Of a DNA stretch of 37,184 bases, positions 1 through 7,951 are shown in pieces (positions within the stretch are counted from its first letter, which is position 1; the number at the start of each line of letters is the position of its first letter). Source of the DNA: Sphingomonadaceae bacterium (GTDB lineage: Bacteria > Pseudomonadota > Alphaproteobacteria > Sphingomonadales > Sphingomonadaceae). The DNA is taken from the NCBI GenBank assembly GCA_947477745.1, contig CANJUF010000030.1:1-37184 (forward strand), written 5' to 3'. A model generated the notes under the pieces. That model made no database searches. It was not told the origin of the DNA and saw only the letters and a list, made by a program, of their open reading frames with translations. Both the position numbers and the translations under genes were made by a program.

Positions 1-807
1 CACGACGGCCTGGACGCGGCTGCCCTTCATGCCGACGCAGGCGCCGACAGGATCGATGCTGGAATCGCGGCTGATGACGCCGATCTTGGCGCGGCTGCCC
101 GGATCGCGCGCGGCGGCCTTGATCTCGATGATGCCGTCGTAGATCTCGGGCACTTCCTGCGCGAACAGCTTCTTCATGAATTCGGGATGGGCGCGGCTGA
201 GGAAAATCTGCGGGCCCCGGTTCTGGCGCTCGACCTTCATGATCCACGCGCGCACCCGCTCACCCACGCGGGCGGCCTCGCGCGGGATCTGCTGGTCGCG
301 GCGGATCACGCCCTCGGCGCGCCCGAGATTGACGATGACATGGCCGAACTCGACCGACTTGATGACGCCGGTGATGACCTCGCCGGCGCGGTCCTTGAAT
401 TCCTCGTACTGGCGTTCGCGCTCGGCATCGCGGACCTTCTGGAAGATCACCTGCTTGGCCGACTGCGCGTCGATGCGGCCGAGATCGACCGGCGGCAGCG
501 GATCGACGATGAAATCGCCCAGCTTCGCGCCGGGCTCGAGCTTCTCGGCCTGCTTGAGATCGACCTGCTTGAAGTAGTCCTCGACCTCTTCGACCACTTC
601 AACCACGCGCCACAGCCTGAGGTCGCCGGTCTTGGGATCCAGCTTGGCGCGGATGTCATTTTCCGCGCCATAGCGGTTGCGCGCCGATTTCTGGATCGCC
701 TCTTCCATCGCCTCGATGACAATCGACTTGTCGATCATCTTCTCGGTCGCCACCGAGGTCGCAATCGCTAGCAGTTCGGCGCGGTTGGCGGAAATCGCAC
801 TGGCCAT
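1..807 (-). CDS. nusA: Transcription termination/antitermination factor NusA (partial, C-terminus outside window)
   Basis: NusA binds RNA polymerase and nascent RNA and modulates pausing, termination and antitermination in the cytoplasm. The 269 codons in the window read open from an ATG at 807 and begin MASAISANRAELLAIATSVA, the typical alphaproteobacterial NusA N-terminus. The polymerase-binding N-terminal domain is followed by an S1 RNA-binding domain (around residues 135-200, EVITGVIKSVEFGHVIVNLG) and the start of the first KH domain (SSIDPVGACVGMKGSRVQAV) at the window edge. The rest, including the other KH domain and acidic repeats, lies left of the window. It starts 4 nt after the rimP stop codon, so the two are surely co-transcribed; in most bacteria infB follows. 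No start ambiguity is seen. Confidence 0.96.
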   Translation of the reverse strand, partial: MASAISANRAELLAIATSVATEKMIDKSIVIEAMEEAIQKSARNRYGAENDIRAKLDPKTGDLRLWRVVEVVEEVEDYFKQVDLKQAEKLEPGAKLGDFIVDPLPPVDLGRIDAQSAKQVIFQKVRDAERERQYEEFKDRAGEVITGVIKSVEFGHVIVNLGRAEGVIRRDQQIPREAARVGERVRAWIMKVERQNRGPQIFLSRAHPEFMKKLFAQEVPEIYDGIIEIKAAARDPGSRAKIGVISRDSSIDPVGACVGMKGSRVQAVV

Positions 808-811
808 GGGA

Positions 812-1369
812 TCAGTCTTCCTGTTCTTCGAGAATCTCGTCGGCGTCCGCCATTTCGACGGGGCGCGTGGCGGCAATCAGCTTGTCGGTCAAGACCAGCC
901 GGGCGGATTGGATGTGCGCAAGCGGAATGCGCAGGGCGCCCGACTTGGCATCGTCGAACAGCACGGTGTCATCGTCGATCCCGGCAAGTTCGCCCCTCAG
1001 CGCGGAGCGGTTGCCTTCGACCGGCTCGCTCAGCGCCAGCTTCGCCTCGTGCCCGGACCAGAGCGCAAAATCCTTTGCGCGGGTCAGCGGACGGTCGATC
1101 CCCGGCGAGGACACCTCGAGCCGGTAGGCATCGTCGATCAGCACCTCGCCCGCCTCTTCAAGCGCGTCGATCCGATCGGACACCCGGCGCGAAATTTCCG
1201 CGCACTGATCGAGCACCAGTTGCCCGGTCGCCGGGTCCTCGGCCATGATCTGCAGGGCCTTGTCGCCGTCACCAGCTTCCGAGCCGATGAACTTCACGCG
1301 CACAAGATCGAAGCCGAGGGCAGTGACCTCAGGCTCGACAATCTCGGTAATGCGCGCGATATCCGCCAT
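812..1369 (-). CDS. rimP: Ribosome maturation factor RimP
   Basis: RimP assists maturation of the 30S ribosomal subunit. The 185-residue product has the expected two-domain build: an N-terminal alpha/beta domain (ITEIVEPEVTALGFDLVRVK near residues 7-26) with the conserved LEVSSPGIDRPL motif near residues 105-116, and a C-terminal SH3-like barrel that contains the GxLxGIDDDTVLF stretch. The acidic tail (DADEILEEQED) is common in this order. The gene is first in a rimP-nusA transcription unit, 4 nt ahead of nusA, with a candidate sigma70-type promoter about 100 nt upstream. The ATG at 1369 is the only sensible start. The length is within the usual 150-190 residue range. Confidence 0.95.
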   Translation of the reverse strand: MADIARITEIVEPEVTALGFDLVRVKFIGSEAGDGDKALQIMAEDPATGQLVLDQCAEISRRVSDRIDALEEAGEVLIDDAYRLEVSSPGIDRPLTRAKDFALWSGHEAKLALSEPVEGNRSALRGELAGIDDDTVLFDDAKSGALRIPLAHIQSARLVLTDKLIAATRPVEMADADEILEEQED

Positions 1370-1470
1370 TGAAACTCCAGATTTCCGAAATGCACAGGCA
1401 AGCAGTTTTTGCGCCGGCCCCCGGGGGCGCCAGCACCAGACGTTGCCTCAACAATGTCGGTATGGGTGCC

Positions 1471-1499
1471 TTTATAGGGCAAGCCCGGCTGTTTCGCAA
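1471..1499 (-). promoter_or_regulatory. Candidate sigma70-type promoter of rimP-nusA
   Basis: On the minus strand there is a -35 box TTGCGA (1494-1499), a 17-bp spacer and a -10 box TATAAA (1471-1476). Transcription would start near 1464, giving a leader of about 95 nt before rimP. This is the best -35/-10 pair I found in the window; the assignment is inference from sequence only. Confidence 0.55.
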
Positions 1500-1535
1500 G
1501 AGAGATAAGCCGCAGCGAACCAGCCGGTCCTCGGG

Positions 1536-1916
1536 CTAGACGCTCGGGGCAGGACTGCTTCCCCAGCCGGATTCTTCCGGAGGTTCGGAATCGCCAGACC
1601 ACGAGTCAGAATTGTCCGCTTCCTCGGCATCGCTGCCAGTCCCGGCGCTGTCGGGTTCGCCCCCGCCCCACCCATCGGCAGCGAGATCGTCCGCATCATT
1701 TGCCGCTCCGCCAAAGTCGCTTGGCTTGCCGCTCCAGAACTTTGCCTGATCCATCACTGGCGGCGGCGGCAGAGCAGCGGCTGGCGGCGGCGGCGCCTTG
1801 CGGACATTGAGGATCGGATTGTCGCTCGCCAGCCAGCCCTCGCCATAGTTGGCCAGCACCAGGCTGAACAACTGTGTGATTGCGACGACCCGCACCCAAA
1901 AACCGAAATCCCGCAT
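1536..1916 (-). CDS. Hypothetical membrane-anchored protein with proline-rich and acidic tail
   Basis: I do not recognise a family. The 126-residue product has a short hydrophobic N-terminal segment (FWVRVVAITQLFSLVLANYG, residues 6-25) that could be an uncleaved signal or single membrane anchor. It is followed by a proline/alanine stretch (APPPPAAALPPPP, about residues 41-53) and then a low-complexity Gly/Asp/Ser/Glu-rich tail. The residue bias gives a strongly acidic, probably disordered exported domain. It lies upstream of and on the same strand as rimP, but the rimP promoter lies between them. The start ATG at 1916 has only a weak purine stretch upstream. A codon pattern rich in G/C third positions supports translation, but the function is unknown. 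Confidence 0.5.
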   Translation of the reverse strand: MRDFGFWVRVVAITQLFSLVLANYGEGWLASDNPILNVRKAPPPPAAALPPPPVMDQAKFWSGKPSDFGGAANDADDLAADGWGGGEPDSAGTGSDAEEADNSDSWSGDSEPPEESGWGSSPAPSV

Positions 1917-2211
1917 GTCTATTCGCTCTTGCCTTCAAGGCTGCACTGCGCGCGCAAGGCGGCCTGGTGCATCGACATCATTAAGGGGAAAAACCTAAGT
2001 GTTGGTGAACTTTCCTGCACCCGCAACGGGAAAGGCCGGAACGCTCGCTGGGAGCATTCCGGCCTTGGGAATGGAGTATGAAGAGCTGCTCAGGCCGCGA
2101 TCAGGCGGCGAAACCGGTGTTACCCAAAGTCGCATCCTGTGGTTGGGTCACCATAAGTAACGACATGTAGTTAACATTGGGTAAACGCCGCGCGCGCCCG
2201 GCAGGTGCAGC
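1917..2211. other. Intergenic region, 295 bp, with a strong hairpin
   Basis: No gene is visible. The region holds the hairpin listed at 2032-2066 and otherwise unremarkable sequence between two same-strand hypothetical genes, including the likely promoter region of the gene at 1536-1916. A TTAAC-containing segment near 2172 precedes the end of the next gene. Confidence 0.6.
2032..2066 (-). terminator. Hairpin, probable terminator of the 2212-2553 gene
   Basis: AAGGCCGGAA (2032-2041) pairs perfectly with TTCCGGCCTT (2057-2066), and GCTC (2043-2046) pairs with GAGC (2052-2055), giving a 14-pair stem with one internal mismatch. Read on the minus strand it is followed by TTCCC rather than a long U-run, so termination strength is uncertain. 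Confidence 0.5.
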
Positions 2212-2553
2212 TTATTGTTCCTTGCCGTTGGCCTTGGCCATGGCACCGTTCACATCATCGAAGCGGCCCACGGTGTCCTCACCCAACTTGACCGGATTGA
2301 GGTCCTTGTCGCCCAGGAACTTCTCCGCCGCGTATTCGCCTGCGGTATTGGCGTATTCGCCCAGCTTGCTCGTGATACCGCCTTCTTCGGTGATGCTTGG
2401 AGCGGTCGATGCCTGGACTTCGGCGCCCTTGCCCCAGGGGCTCGACGGCTTGGCCGCTTCCTCCTCGCCGCCCGAGAACATGACCACGGCAAAGGCTATG
2501 ACCGCGATGAAACCGATCTTGTGGCGGGCGATGCCGCGTGCAAGCTTGAACAT
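2212..2553 (-). CDS. Hypothetical protein with N-terminal membrane segment
   Basis: A 113-residue product with a basic N-terminus and one hydrophobic segment (IGFIAVIAFAVVMFSGG, residues 13-29), likely an uncleaved anchor or signal, then a mainly polar, charged domain. The middle (ITSKLGEYANTAGEYAAEKF, about residues 60-79) looks amphipathic helical. I do not recognise a named family; small proteins of this kind recur in sphingomonads as conserved hypotheticals. The minus-strand ATG at 2553 is preceded by GGGGAGA, a good ribosome binding site. It is divergent from sufE, about 100 bp away. Function unknown. Confidence 0.65.
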   Translation of the reverse strand: MFKLARGIARHKIGFIAVIAFAVVMFSGGEEEAAKPSSPWGKGAEVQASTAPSITEEGGITSKLGEYANTAGEYAAEKFLGDKDLNPVKLGEDTVGRFDDVNGAMAKANGKEQ

Positions 2554-2657
2554 GCTTTATCTCCCCGATGTTCGCCCGAGGAGAAATACGCATGGCATGG
2601 TTGAGATCGGGTTAACCAGCCACGCTATGGTCTTGTGCTTGGCCGGTCATCCCCTAC

Positions 2658-3089
2658 ATGCGGCCCATGCCCAATGCGCCCAGAAGCCTCGAGGACATCC
2701 GCGAGGAATATCTCTTTCTCGATGGCGACGAGCGCTATCGCCTGCTCATCGAGCTGGGCCGCGAACTCGATCCCATGCCCGACGCGCTAAAGACCGACGC
2801 GACGCGGGTGCGCGGCTGCTCGGCAAGCGTCTGGGTATATCCGACCCGTACCGACAGCGGCGAACTGCACTTCCTGGCAGACAGCAACGCCGCAATCACC
2901 AAGGGGATCGTCGCGCTGGTGCTGTCCGCAGTGCAGAACCAGCCCGCGCGGCAGGTGGCGGAAACCGATATTGCGGCCATGCTCGAACCGTTCGATCTCA
3001 AGAACCAGCTTTCCTCGAACCGGACGCAGGGCGTGCCGAACATGATCGCACTGATCCGCGAGACAGCGGCGCGCTATGCCGAAGGGTGA
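2658..3089 (+). CDS. sufE: SufE-family cysteine desulfuration protein
   Basis: SufE accepts a persulfide from the cysteine desulfurase SufS and passes it to the SufBCD scaffold in Fe-S cluster assembly. The 143-residue product has the family pattern: YLFLDGDERYRLLIELGREL at residues 19-38, the catalytic cysteine in RVRGCSASVWV (Cys54 counting from this start), and the C-terminal NMIALIRETA helix. A second in-frame ATG at 2667 would shorten the protein by three residues and place the cysteine at position 51, the E. coli number; neither start has a clear ribosome binding site, so the start is uncertain by 9 nt. No other suf genes are nearby, so this is a stand-alone copy. The DUF454 gene follows 18 nt later and may be co-transcribed. 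Confidence 0.93.
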   Translation: MRPMPNAPRSLEDIREEYLFLDGDERYRLLIELGRELDPMPDALKTDATRVRGCSASVWVYPTRTDSGELHFLADSNAAITKGIVALVLSAVQNQPARQVAETDIAAMLEPFDLKNQLSSNRTQGVPNMIALIRETAARYAEG

Positions 3090-3107
3090 AACCACCGGGC
3101 GGATGAA

Positions 3108-3458
3108 ATGAAGCGCCCGATCTATGTCAGCCTGGGGCTGCTGTTCCTCGGGCTTGGCGTGGTCGGCGTGGTGCTGCCGATCCTGCCGACCGTCCCGTTC
3201 CTGATCGTCGCGGCTTTCTTTTTCGCGCGCAGCCATCCCGCCTGGGCGCAGCGGCTTTACGACCATCCCGTCTATGGTCCCTCGCTGTGCGACTGGCGCG
3301 ACCGCGGCGCGATCGGCCGCCGGGCGAAATATGCCGCGATCGTCGGCATGGCGGTGGGCGTGGTGTTCACCGCGCTGACCATCGGCGCGCCCTGGTTTCT
3401 GATTTCGGTGGCGGTGCTCGCTTTGATCGGGCCGTGGATCTGGACGAGGCCCGAATAG
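3108..3458 (+). CDS. DUF454 (YbaN-like) inner membrane protein
   Basis: A 116-residue hydrophobic protein of the DUF454/YbaN family. It shows the hallmark first segment ([20 protein letters not shown], residues 9-28) with the conserved G-LPxLPTxPF motif, followed by [10 protein letters not shown], the typical RSxPxxxxxL connector, then two further membrane segments (residues about 75-112). The family sits in the cytoplasmic membrane and has no firmly established function. It begins 18 nt after sufE on the same strand. The ATG at 3108 overlaps a GATGAAATGAA context with a weak purine-rich ribosome binding site. Confidence 0.88.
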   Translation: MKRPIYVSLGLLFLGLGVVGVVLPILPTVPFLIVAAFFFARSHPAWAQRLYDHPVYGPSLCDWRDRGAIGRRAKYAAIVGMAVGVVFTALTIGAPWFLISVAVLALIGPWIWTRPE

Positions 3459-3568
3459 CCGCTGACACCAGCGCGCTGGGATACATGTAAGTGCTATCCC
3501 GAACGCATCGTCAACCAAATCGAAAAGCGTTTCGGTAACTTCGCGGTAATACTTTCGAACCCGGAGAC

Positions 3569-3826
3569 ATGACGGACTGGCAGTGGGTTGGGGTGCCCGC
3601 GAGCCACAATCAGGGATACCTGGCGATGTCGACGATCAAGGCGCTCTTCCCGGGCGCAGCTATCACTTTCATGATTTCCGCGATCCTCTATGGCGCAGGA
3701 ACGCGCGGCGGCGTCTTGGCGCTCGAGCGGGCCGAATTGCTCGACTTCAATCTCTATTGGTCTTGGCCGCTGTTCCTGGCGACCTTCGGGCTTTCGCGCG
3801 CACTGCTGTGGATGATGGAGGCGTGA
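3569..3826 (+). CDS. Small hypothetical membrane protein
   Basis: An 85-residue product with two predicted membrane segments: ALFPGAAITFMISAILYGAG (about residues 25-44) and SWPLFLATFGLSRALLWMM (about residues 65-83). No motif is recognised. The ATG at 3569 is preceded by GGAGAC at 3561-3566, a plausible ribosome binding site. A shorter form could start at the internal Met20. It ends with the run WMMEA and is convergent with the pilin gene; two hairpins lie between them. Function unknown; the coding call rests on hydrophobic pattern and ribosome binding site. Confidence 0.5.
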   Translation: MTDWQWVGVPASHNQGYLAMSTIKALFPGAAITFMISAILYGAGTRGGVLALERAELLDFNLYWSWPLFLATFGLSRALLWMMEA

Positions 3827-3898
3827 TCCTCCCGAATGCAAACGAGGCGATCAGGCTCCCGTCAGTCCCTTCCCCCGGCACTGATCCATTCGTTCCCC

Positions 3899-3945
3899 GG
3901 CGTCCTTGACGCCTCGCCGCTTTTCAGTCCCGATGGAATCGGGAC
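3899..3945. terminator. Two adjacent hairpins between convergent genes
   Basis: GGCGTC-CTT-GACGCC (3899-3913) is followed by a short CTTTT, and GTCCCGAT-GGA-ATCGGGAC (3927-3945) is a perfect 8-bp stem with a 3-nt loop. They sit between the small membrane protein gene (+) and the pilin gene (-), where a bidirectional terminator would be expected. The first hairpin is the better plus-strand candidate; neither has a long T-tract right at the stem. Confidence 0.45.
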
Positions 3946-4011
3946 CGAACCCGAGATCATTTGTCTTCCGCTTATTCCGGGCCGCTCGGAGTTAAGGCCT
4001 CGCGCGATGCT

Positions 4012-4182
4012 CTAGCTGACACTAGCCATGGAGGACGAGGTCGAGTTGAAGGTGGCGCTGACCTCATCGCCGATGCCGCGGACTGCGGTGACTATACCAA
4101 GCGAGATCAGGACAATGACAAACGCAAGTTCTATGGCGCTTGCGCCGGAGCAGTCGCGCATGAGCCGTACTGAAAATTGCAT
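4012..4182 (-). CDS. Flp-type (class III) pilin subunit, orphan
   Basis: A 56-residue Flp/Fap pilin precursor. The short leader MQFSVRLMRDCSG ends in the glycine where a TadV-type prepilin peptidase would cut, and the mature start ASAIELAFVIVLISLGIVTAV has the conserved Glu at +5 and the following hydrophobic helix; the tail EVSATFNSTSSSM matches the usual Flp ending. Leu replaces the Tyr that commonly follows the Glu. The ATG at 4182 has a strong GAGGGG ribosome binding site 7-12 nt upstream; a longer reading frame from 4329 is rejected because it would bury the leader. No tad/cpa secretion genes occur in this window, so the pilin is isolated and must use a machine encoded elsewhere, or be a relic. 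Confidence 0.85.
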   Translation of the reverse strand: MQFSVRLMRDCSGASAIELAFVIVLISLGIVTAVRGIGDEVSATFNSTSSSMASVS

Positions 4183-4462
4183 GTCGTTTCCCCTCGGGTA
4201 TAGTACTTGGTCCGGCCTTTCGCGTGGGACCTCACCGGATATCCGAATCGGTATCGAGGCACGGTTAAATGTGCCTGTGGCAACGCGGATAACAGGTGTT
4301 GTTAAGCGCAAAGAAAGCATCGATATCACTGAAATCAGGAGATTTTACTGGAAATTCGATCGCGCGCGTCGCCGGGCATCGCAATGCCGCGCTGGCGGAG
4401 CGGTTCCTGTTCAAGTGCGACGTGTGGCGCGCTGCCTTGGATGATCGAAGCCTGAGCCCGCC

Positions 4463-5392
4463 TCAATCCGATGACACGATGCTCGCTTCGGCAAAACGTT
4501 CGCCGATCGACCGAAGCCGGGCAAGTGCCGCCTTGTCATCGTTCAGGTAAGCGACGAGGAAATCGACCACCGCACTCACGGTGATTTCCTGCTGCCGCGC
4601 TGCTCCGATCAAGGGCACGCGCTCTTCGCAGCCGGGTATCGGAACGCCGGGAAGATATTCGTCGAACCACAGGCAGTCGGGATTGCGATGATCGACCGGC
4701 TGCTCGTCGCCATCATGGAACCAGACGTGTGTGCCGCGCGCGATCATCACATGATGCTTGGGCGGCTCGACCCGCGCATATGCCGCGCCGGGCCGCCCTG
4801 CCATGCGCGCGAACAGGTCCTTTTCGGCCGACAGGAACAGCACCGGAACCGGAACCGGCGCGTGCATCACCCCGGCAAAGCCGAGGCCGTTGGCCAGCGC
4901 CGATGCCACCGGATCAGAAGCGGCAATCGGAACGCTCGCCCTGATGCGCGGATCGCGGCACTGCATTCCGTAAGTCGCGAAATAGGTGGTGACACCGCCC
5001 AGCGAATGGCCCGCCAGCGCGATGCGCTGCGCATCGATTGCCCCCTGGTCGGCCAGCAGGCTGTCGATCACGAAGCTTATGTCGCGCACTTGCCCGGGCG
5101 CGTCGGTAACATCGGCAGCGGCGATGCGGGTGTGGGCCTCGCGCGAGGTCAGCGGAAACTCTGGCGCGGCGACCATGAAGCCCGCCGTGGTCAGCGCATC
5201 GACGAGGTAAAGCGATTCGCCCGCCATGCCGTTGGTGCCGTGGCAATAGACCAGCAAAGGGAAAGGCCCCTCGCCCGCCGGCTTCCAGATCAGGACGTCG
5301 AGCCGGCGCTCGTCGCTGCCGGGAAAATCACCACAGGCCCGCGTGGCGCGCGCAGTATCGGTCCAGGTGCGGCGCAGCGGCGTTTCAGTCAC
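4463..5392 (-). CDS. Alpha/beta hydrolase (dienelactone hydrolase / PAF-acetylhydrolase-like)
   Basis: A 309-residue cytoplasmic serine hydrolase. Visible features are the oxyanion-hole segment LLVYCHGTNG (residues 46-55), the nucleophile elbow GHSLGG with Ser130, an acid candidate Asp192 in LFLSAEKDLF, and a His in GTHVWFHD (His222 or His226). The segment PLLVYCHGTNGMAGE followed by DALTTAGFMVAAPEFP is typical of predicted dienelactone hydrolase-like esterases. The substrate cannot be told from sequence. Its first 8 nt overlap the 3' end of crtZ, so translation is probably coupled and it may act on a carotenoid ester or an unrelated ester. No signal peptide is seen. Confidence 0.85.
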   Translation of the reverse strand: MTETPLRRTWTDTARATRACGDFPGSDERRLDVLIWKPAGEGPFPLLVYCHGTNGMAGESLYLVDALTTAGFMVAAPEFPLTSREAHTRIAAADVTDAPGQVRDISFVIDSLLADQGAIDAQRIALAGHSLGGVTTYFATYGMQCRDPRIRASVPIAASDPVASALANGLGFAGVMHAPVPVPVLFLSAEKDLFARMAGRPGAAYARVEPPKHHVMIARGTHVWFHDGDEQPVDHRNPDCLWFDEYLPGVPIPGCEERVPLIGAARQQEITVSAVVDFLVAYLNDDKAALARLRSIGERFAEASIVSSD

Positions 5393-5903
5393 CCAGCGAC
5401 TCGCGCAAAACCGCGATGCCGCTCTCGCGCTGGCGGCGCAGTTCCTGCTTCAGCCTCGCCGGATCGCGCGCCAGCACGAAGCCGAAGCTGACCCCGCCCT
5501 CCTTCGAAAGCGTCGCATGGTGCAGGTTGTGCGCCTGCACCAGCCGCTTGGCATAGCCGCGCCGGGGCACATAGCGGAACCAGCGCTGATGGACGAGGCC
5601 GTCATGGATCAGCGTATAGATCACCCCGTAGATCAGGATCCCAAGTCCGATCCAGGTGCCCGGCTCCCAAGCCCGCGTGCCCATCACCAGCGGGCTGCCC
5701 ACCGCGAACATCGATATGCTCATGCCCGCGCCGACCAGCGCATAGAGGTCGTTGCGTTCGAGAAAGCGGTCGTGCGGCTCGTGATGGTCGCGGTGCCAGC
5801 CCCAGCCGAAACCATGCATGATATATTTGTGGCTCGACCAGGCGATCCATTCCATCGCGGCGACGGTGGCAAGCACGAGCAGGGTTGCGGACAATGCGGA
5901 CAT
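5385..5903 (-). CDS. crtZ: Beta-carotene hydroxylase CrtZ
   Basis: CrtZ is a membrane di-iron oxygenase that adds 3-hydroxyl groups to beta-ionone rings, converting beta-carotene to zeaxanthin. The 172-residue product has all the histidine clusters of the fatty acid hydroxylase superfamily: HKYIMH (25-30), HRDHH (37-41), H100 with DGLVHQRW (His105), and HNLHH (125-129), with hydrophobic segments between them. The start chosen is the ATG at 5903 (MSALSATLLVLATVAAMEW), as in the family; the open frame extends 29 codons upstream without homologous character and would overlap leuC. It overlaps the downstream hydrolase by 8 bp and is divergent from leuC, 74 bp away. Other crt genes are not in the window. 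Confidence 0.95.
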   Translation of the reverse strand: MSALSATLLVLATVAAMEWIAWSSHKYIMHGFGWGWHRDHHEPHDRFLERNDLYALVGAGMSISMFAVGSPLVMGTRAWEPGTWIGLGILIYGVIYTLIHDGLVHQRWFRYVPRRGYAKRLVQAHNLHHATLSKEGGVSFGFVLARDPARLKQELRRQRESGIAVLRESLGD

Positions 5904-5977
5904 GGCGTCCCTATAGCTTGCCCGGCCCGCGATGTCAGCGTGCTTGCAATCCGCGGGCGGCGGCCTAATTCGCAGCC

Positions 5978-7411
5978 ATGACCAACACACCGCGCACGCT
6001 TTACGAAAAGATCTGGGACGCCCACGTCGTCGAGACGCAGCAGGATGGCACCTGCCTCGTCTATATCGACCGGCATCTCGTCCATGAAGTGACCAGCCCG
6101 CAGGCGTTCGAAGGGCTACGCGTTGCTGGCCGCAAGGTCCGCCGGCCCGACCTGACGCTGGCCGTGCCCGATCACAACCTGCCGACCACCGCGCGGCGCG
6201 ATGCCAGCGGCAACGAATTGCCCATCGCCGACCGCGAGAGCGCGCAGCAGCTTGCCGCGCTGCGTACCAACGCGCCCGAATTCGGCATCCGCTACATCGA
6301 TGCGACCGACAAGGAACAGGGCATCGTCCATGTCGTCGGCCCCGAGCAGGGCTTTTCGCTTCCCGGCGCGACCATCGTTTGCGGTGACAGCCACACCGCC
6401 TGCCACGGCGGGGTCGGCGCGCTCGCTTTCGGCATCGGCACCACCGAGGTCGAGCATGTGCTGGCGACGCAGACGCTGCTTCTGAAGCAGTCGAAGACGC
6501 TCGAAGTGCGGGTCGAAGGCAAGCTCGGCAGGTTCGTCACCCCCAAGGACGTGATCCTCCACATCATCGGCGCGATCGGCACGGCGGGCGGCACCGGCCA
6601 TGTCATCGAATATCGCGGCAACGTGTTCGAGGAAATGACTATCGAAGGCCGCCTGACGGTGTGCAACATGTCGATCGAGGGCGGCGCGCGCGCCGGACTC
6701 GTCGCGCCCGATGAAAAGACCTTCACCTATCTGAAGGGCCGCCCTTATGCGCCCAAAGACGCGGACTGGGACAAGGCGGTGGCCTGGTGGAAGAGCCTCG
6801 CCAGCGATCCGGGCGCCAAATTCGACAAGTCCGTGTTCATCCGCGCCGAGGACATCGAGCCGACCGTGACCTGGGGCACCAGCCCTGAAGACGTGGTGCC
6901 GATCGGCGGCGTGGTTCCCCCGCCCGAGAGCTTTGCCGACGCATCGAAGCAGCAGGCGGCACAGGTCAGCCTTGACTACATGGGCCTCTCGGCGGGCACC
7001 CGCATGACCGAGGTTGCCATCGAGAACGTGTTCATCGGATCATGCACCAACAGCCGCATCGAGGATATCCGCGCGGCGGCCGAAGTGCTCAAGGGCCGCA
7101 AGAAGGCGCCCGGCGTGAAATGGGCGATCGTCGTTCCCGGCTCGGGCCTCGTGAAAGCGCAGGCCGAAGCCGAGGGGCTGGACAAGATCATCACCGAGGC
7201 GGGCCTCGAATGGCGCGAACCGGGCTGTTCGGCCTGCCTTGCGATGAACCCCGACAAGGTGCCGCCGGGCGAGCGCTGCGCTTCCACCTCCAATCGCAAT
7301 TTCACCGGCAGGCAGGGTCCGGGCGCGCGCACGCACCTGATGAGCCCCGCGATGGCGGCAGCGGCGGCGGTGACCGGCAGGCTGACCGACGTGCGGGAAC
7401 TGGTGGGGTGA
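5978..7411 (+). CDS. leuC: 3-isopropylmalate dehydratase large subunit
   Basis: LeuC with LeuD isomerises 2-isopropylmalate to 3-isopropylmalate in leucine synthesis. The 477-residue product starts [18 protein letters not shown] and carries the aconitase-type motifs [22 protein letters not shown] and the three [4Fe-4S] cysteines Cys356 (GSCTNSR), Cys417 and Cys420 (GCSACL). Length and motifs match the bacterial LeuC subfamily. The ATG at 5978 follows directly on the divergent crtZ promoter region. Two short genes separate it from leuD: a DNA glycosylase starting 4 nt after its stop and a small membrane protein. The compact spacing suggests a single transcript. Confidence 0.98.
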   Translation: MTNTPRTLYEKIWDAHVVETQQDGTCLVYIDRHLVHEVTSPQAFEGLRVAGRKVRRPDLTLAVPDHNLPTTARRDASGNELPIADRESAQQLAALRTNAPEFGIRYIDATDKEQGIVHVVGPEQGFSLPGATIVCGDSHTACHGGVGALAFGIGTTEVEHVLATQTLLLKQSKTLEVRVEGKLGRFVTPKDVILHIIGAIGTAGGTGHVIEYRGNVFEEMTIEGRLTVCNMSIEGGARAGLVAPDEKTFTYLKGRPYAPKDADWDKAVAWWKSLASDPGAKFDKSVFIRAEDIEPTVTWGTSPEDVVPIGGVVPPPESFADASKQQAAQVSLDYMGLSAGTRMTEVAIENVFIGSCTNSRIEDIRAAAEVLKGRKKAPGVKWAIVVPGSGLVKAQAEAEGLDKIITEAGLEWREPGCSACLAMNPDKVPPGERCASTSNRNFTGRQGPGARTHLMSPAMAAAAAVTGRLTDVRELVG

Positions 7412-7415
7412 CCGC

Positions 7416-7913
7416 GTGGATGCGGCGAAGTTCGCTTTCGCGCCCATCGTAGACCGGTCTACGCACATCCTGCTGCTCGCCTCGCTACCCGGCGAAGTCT
7501 CGCTGGCGCGCGGGCAATACTATGCCCATCCGCAAAACCAGTTCTGGCGGCTGATCGGCGAGACGCTCGGGCAAGGGGGCCTTGCGGCCCTGCCTTACGA
7601 TGACCGGCTGGACATGCTGCGCGCGGCAGGGATCGGCCTGTGGGATACGGTGCGCTCGGCGCAGCGGCGGGGCAGTCTAGATGCCGCGATCCGCAATCCG
7701 GTCCATTCGCCGCTTGCCGAGTTCACCGCCGGATTGCCGCGGCTTCGCGCAGTCGGCTTCAACGGCGCGAAGGCGGCGGCTATCGGGAGAAAACAACTGG
7801 TCGGCAGCGCACTTGCCTTGATCGATCTGCCGTCGAGCAGCCCGGCCTTCGCGGCAATGCCGTTTTCCGCCAAGGCCGCGCATTGGATGAAATTGCGCGA
7901 ATTCCTGCGCTAA
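7416..7913 (+). CDS. Hypoxanthine-DNA glycosylase (UDG superfamily, HDG type)
   Basis: A 165-residue protein of the uracil-DNA glycosylase superfamily, DNA-deoxyinosine glycosylase (HDG) branch, which removes deaminated adenine from DNA. The signature is ILLLASLPGEVSLARGQYYA followed by HPQNQFW (residues 38-44), with Asn41 in the position reported as catalytically important in HDG proteins; the second motif is SSSPAFAAM near residue 145. The first part lacks a canonical UDG Asp-water motif, as expected for this branch. It starts with a GTG at 7416, only 4 nt after leuC, so it is translationally linked to leucine genes. That pairing looks like transcriptional convenience rather than a shared pathway. 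Confidence 0.88.
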   Translation: MDAAKFAFAPIVDRSTHILLLASLPGEVSLARGQYYAHPQNQFWRLIGETLGQGGLAALPYDDRLDMLRAAGIGLWDTVRSAQRRGSLDAAIRNPVHSPLAEFTAGLPRLRAVGFNGAKAAAIGRKQLVGSALALIDLPSSSPAFAAMPFSAKAAHWMKLREFLR

Positions 7914-7951
7914 CCCTTGAACCGGGACCTGCCGCTGCGTAGTTGGAAGGC

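Noticed and set aside
4003..4014. 12-mer CGCGATGCTCTA shared with the element at 31086-31097
   Set aside because: The rest of the element is absent here; a shared 12-mer is expected by chance in a G/C-rich 37-kb window.
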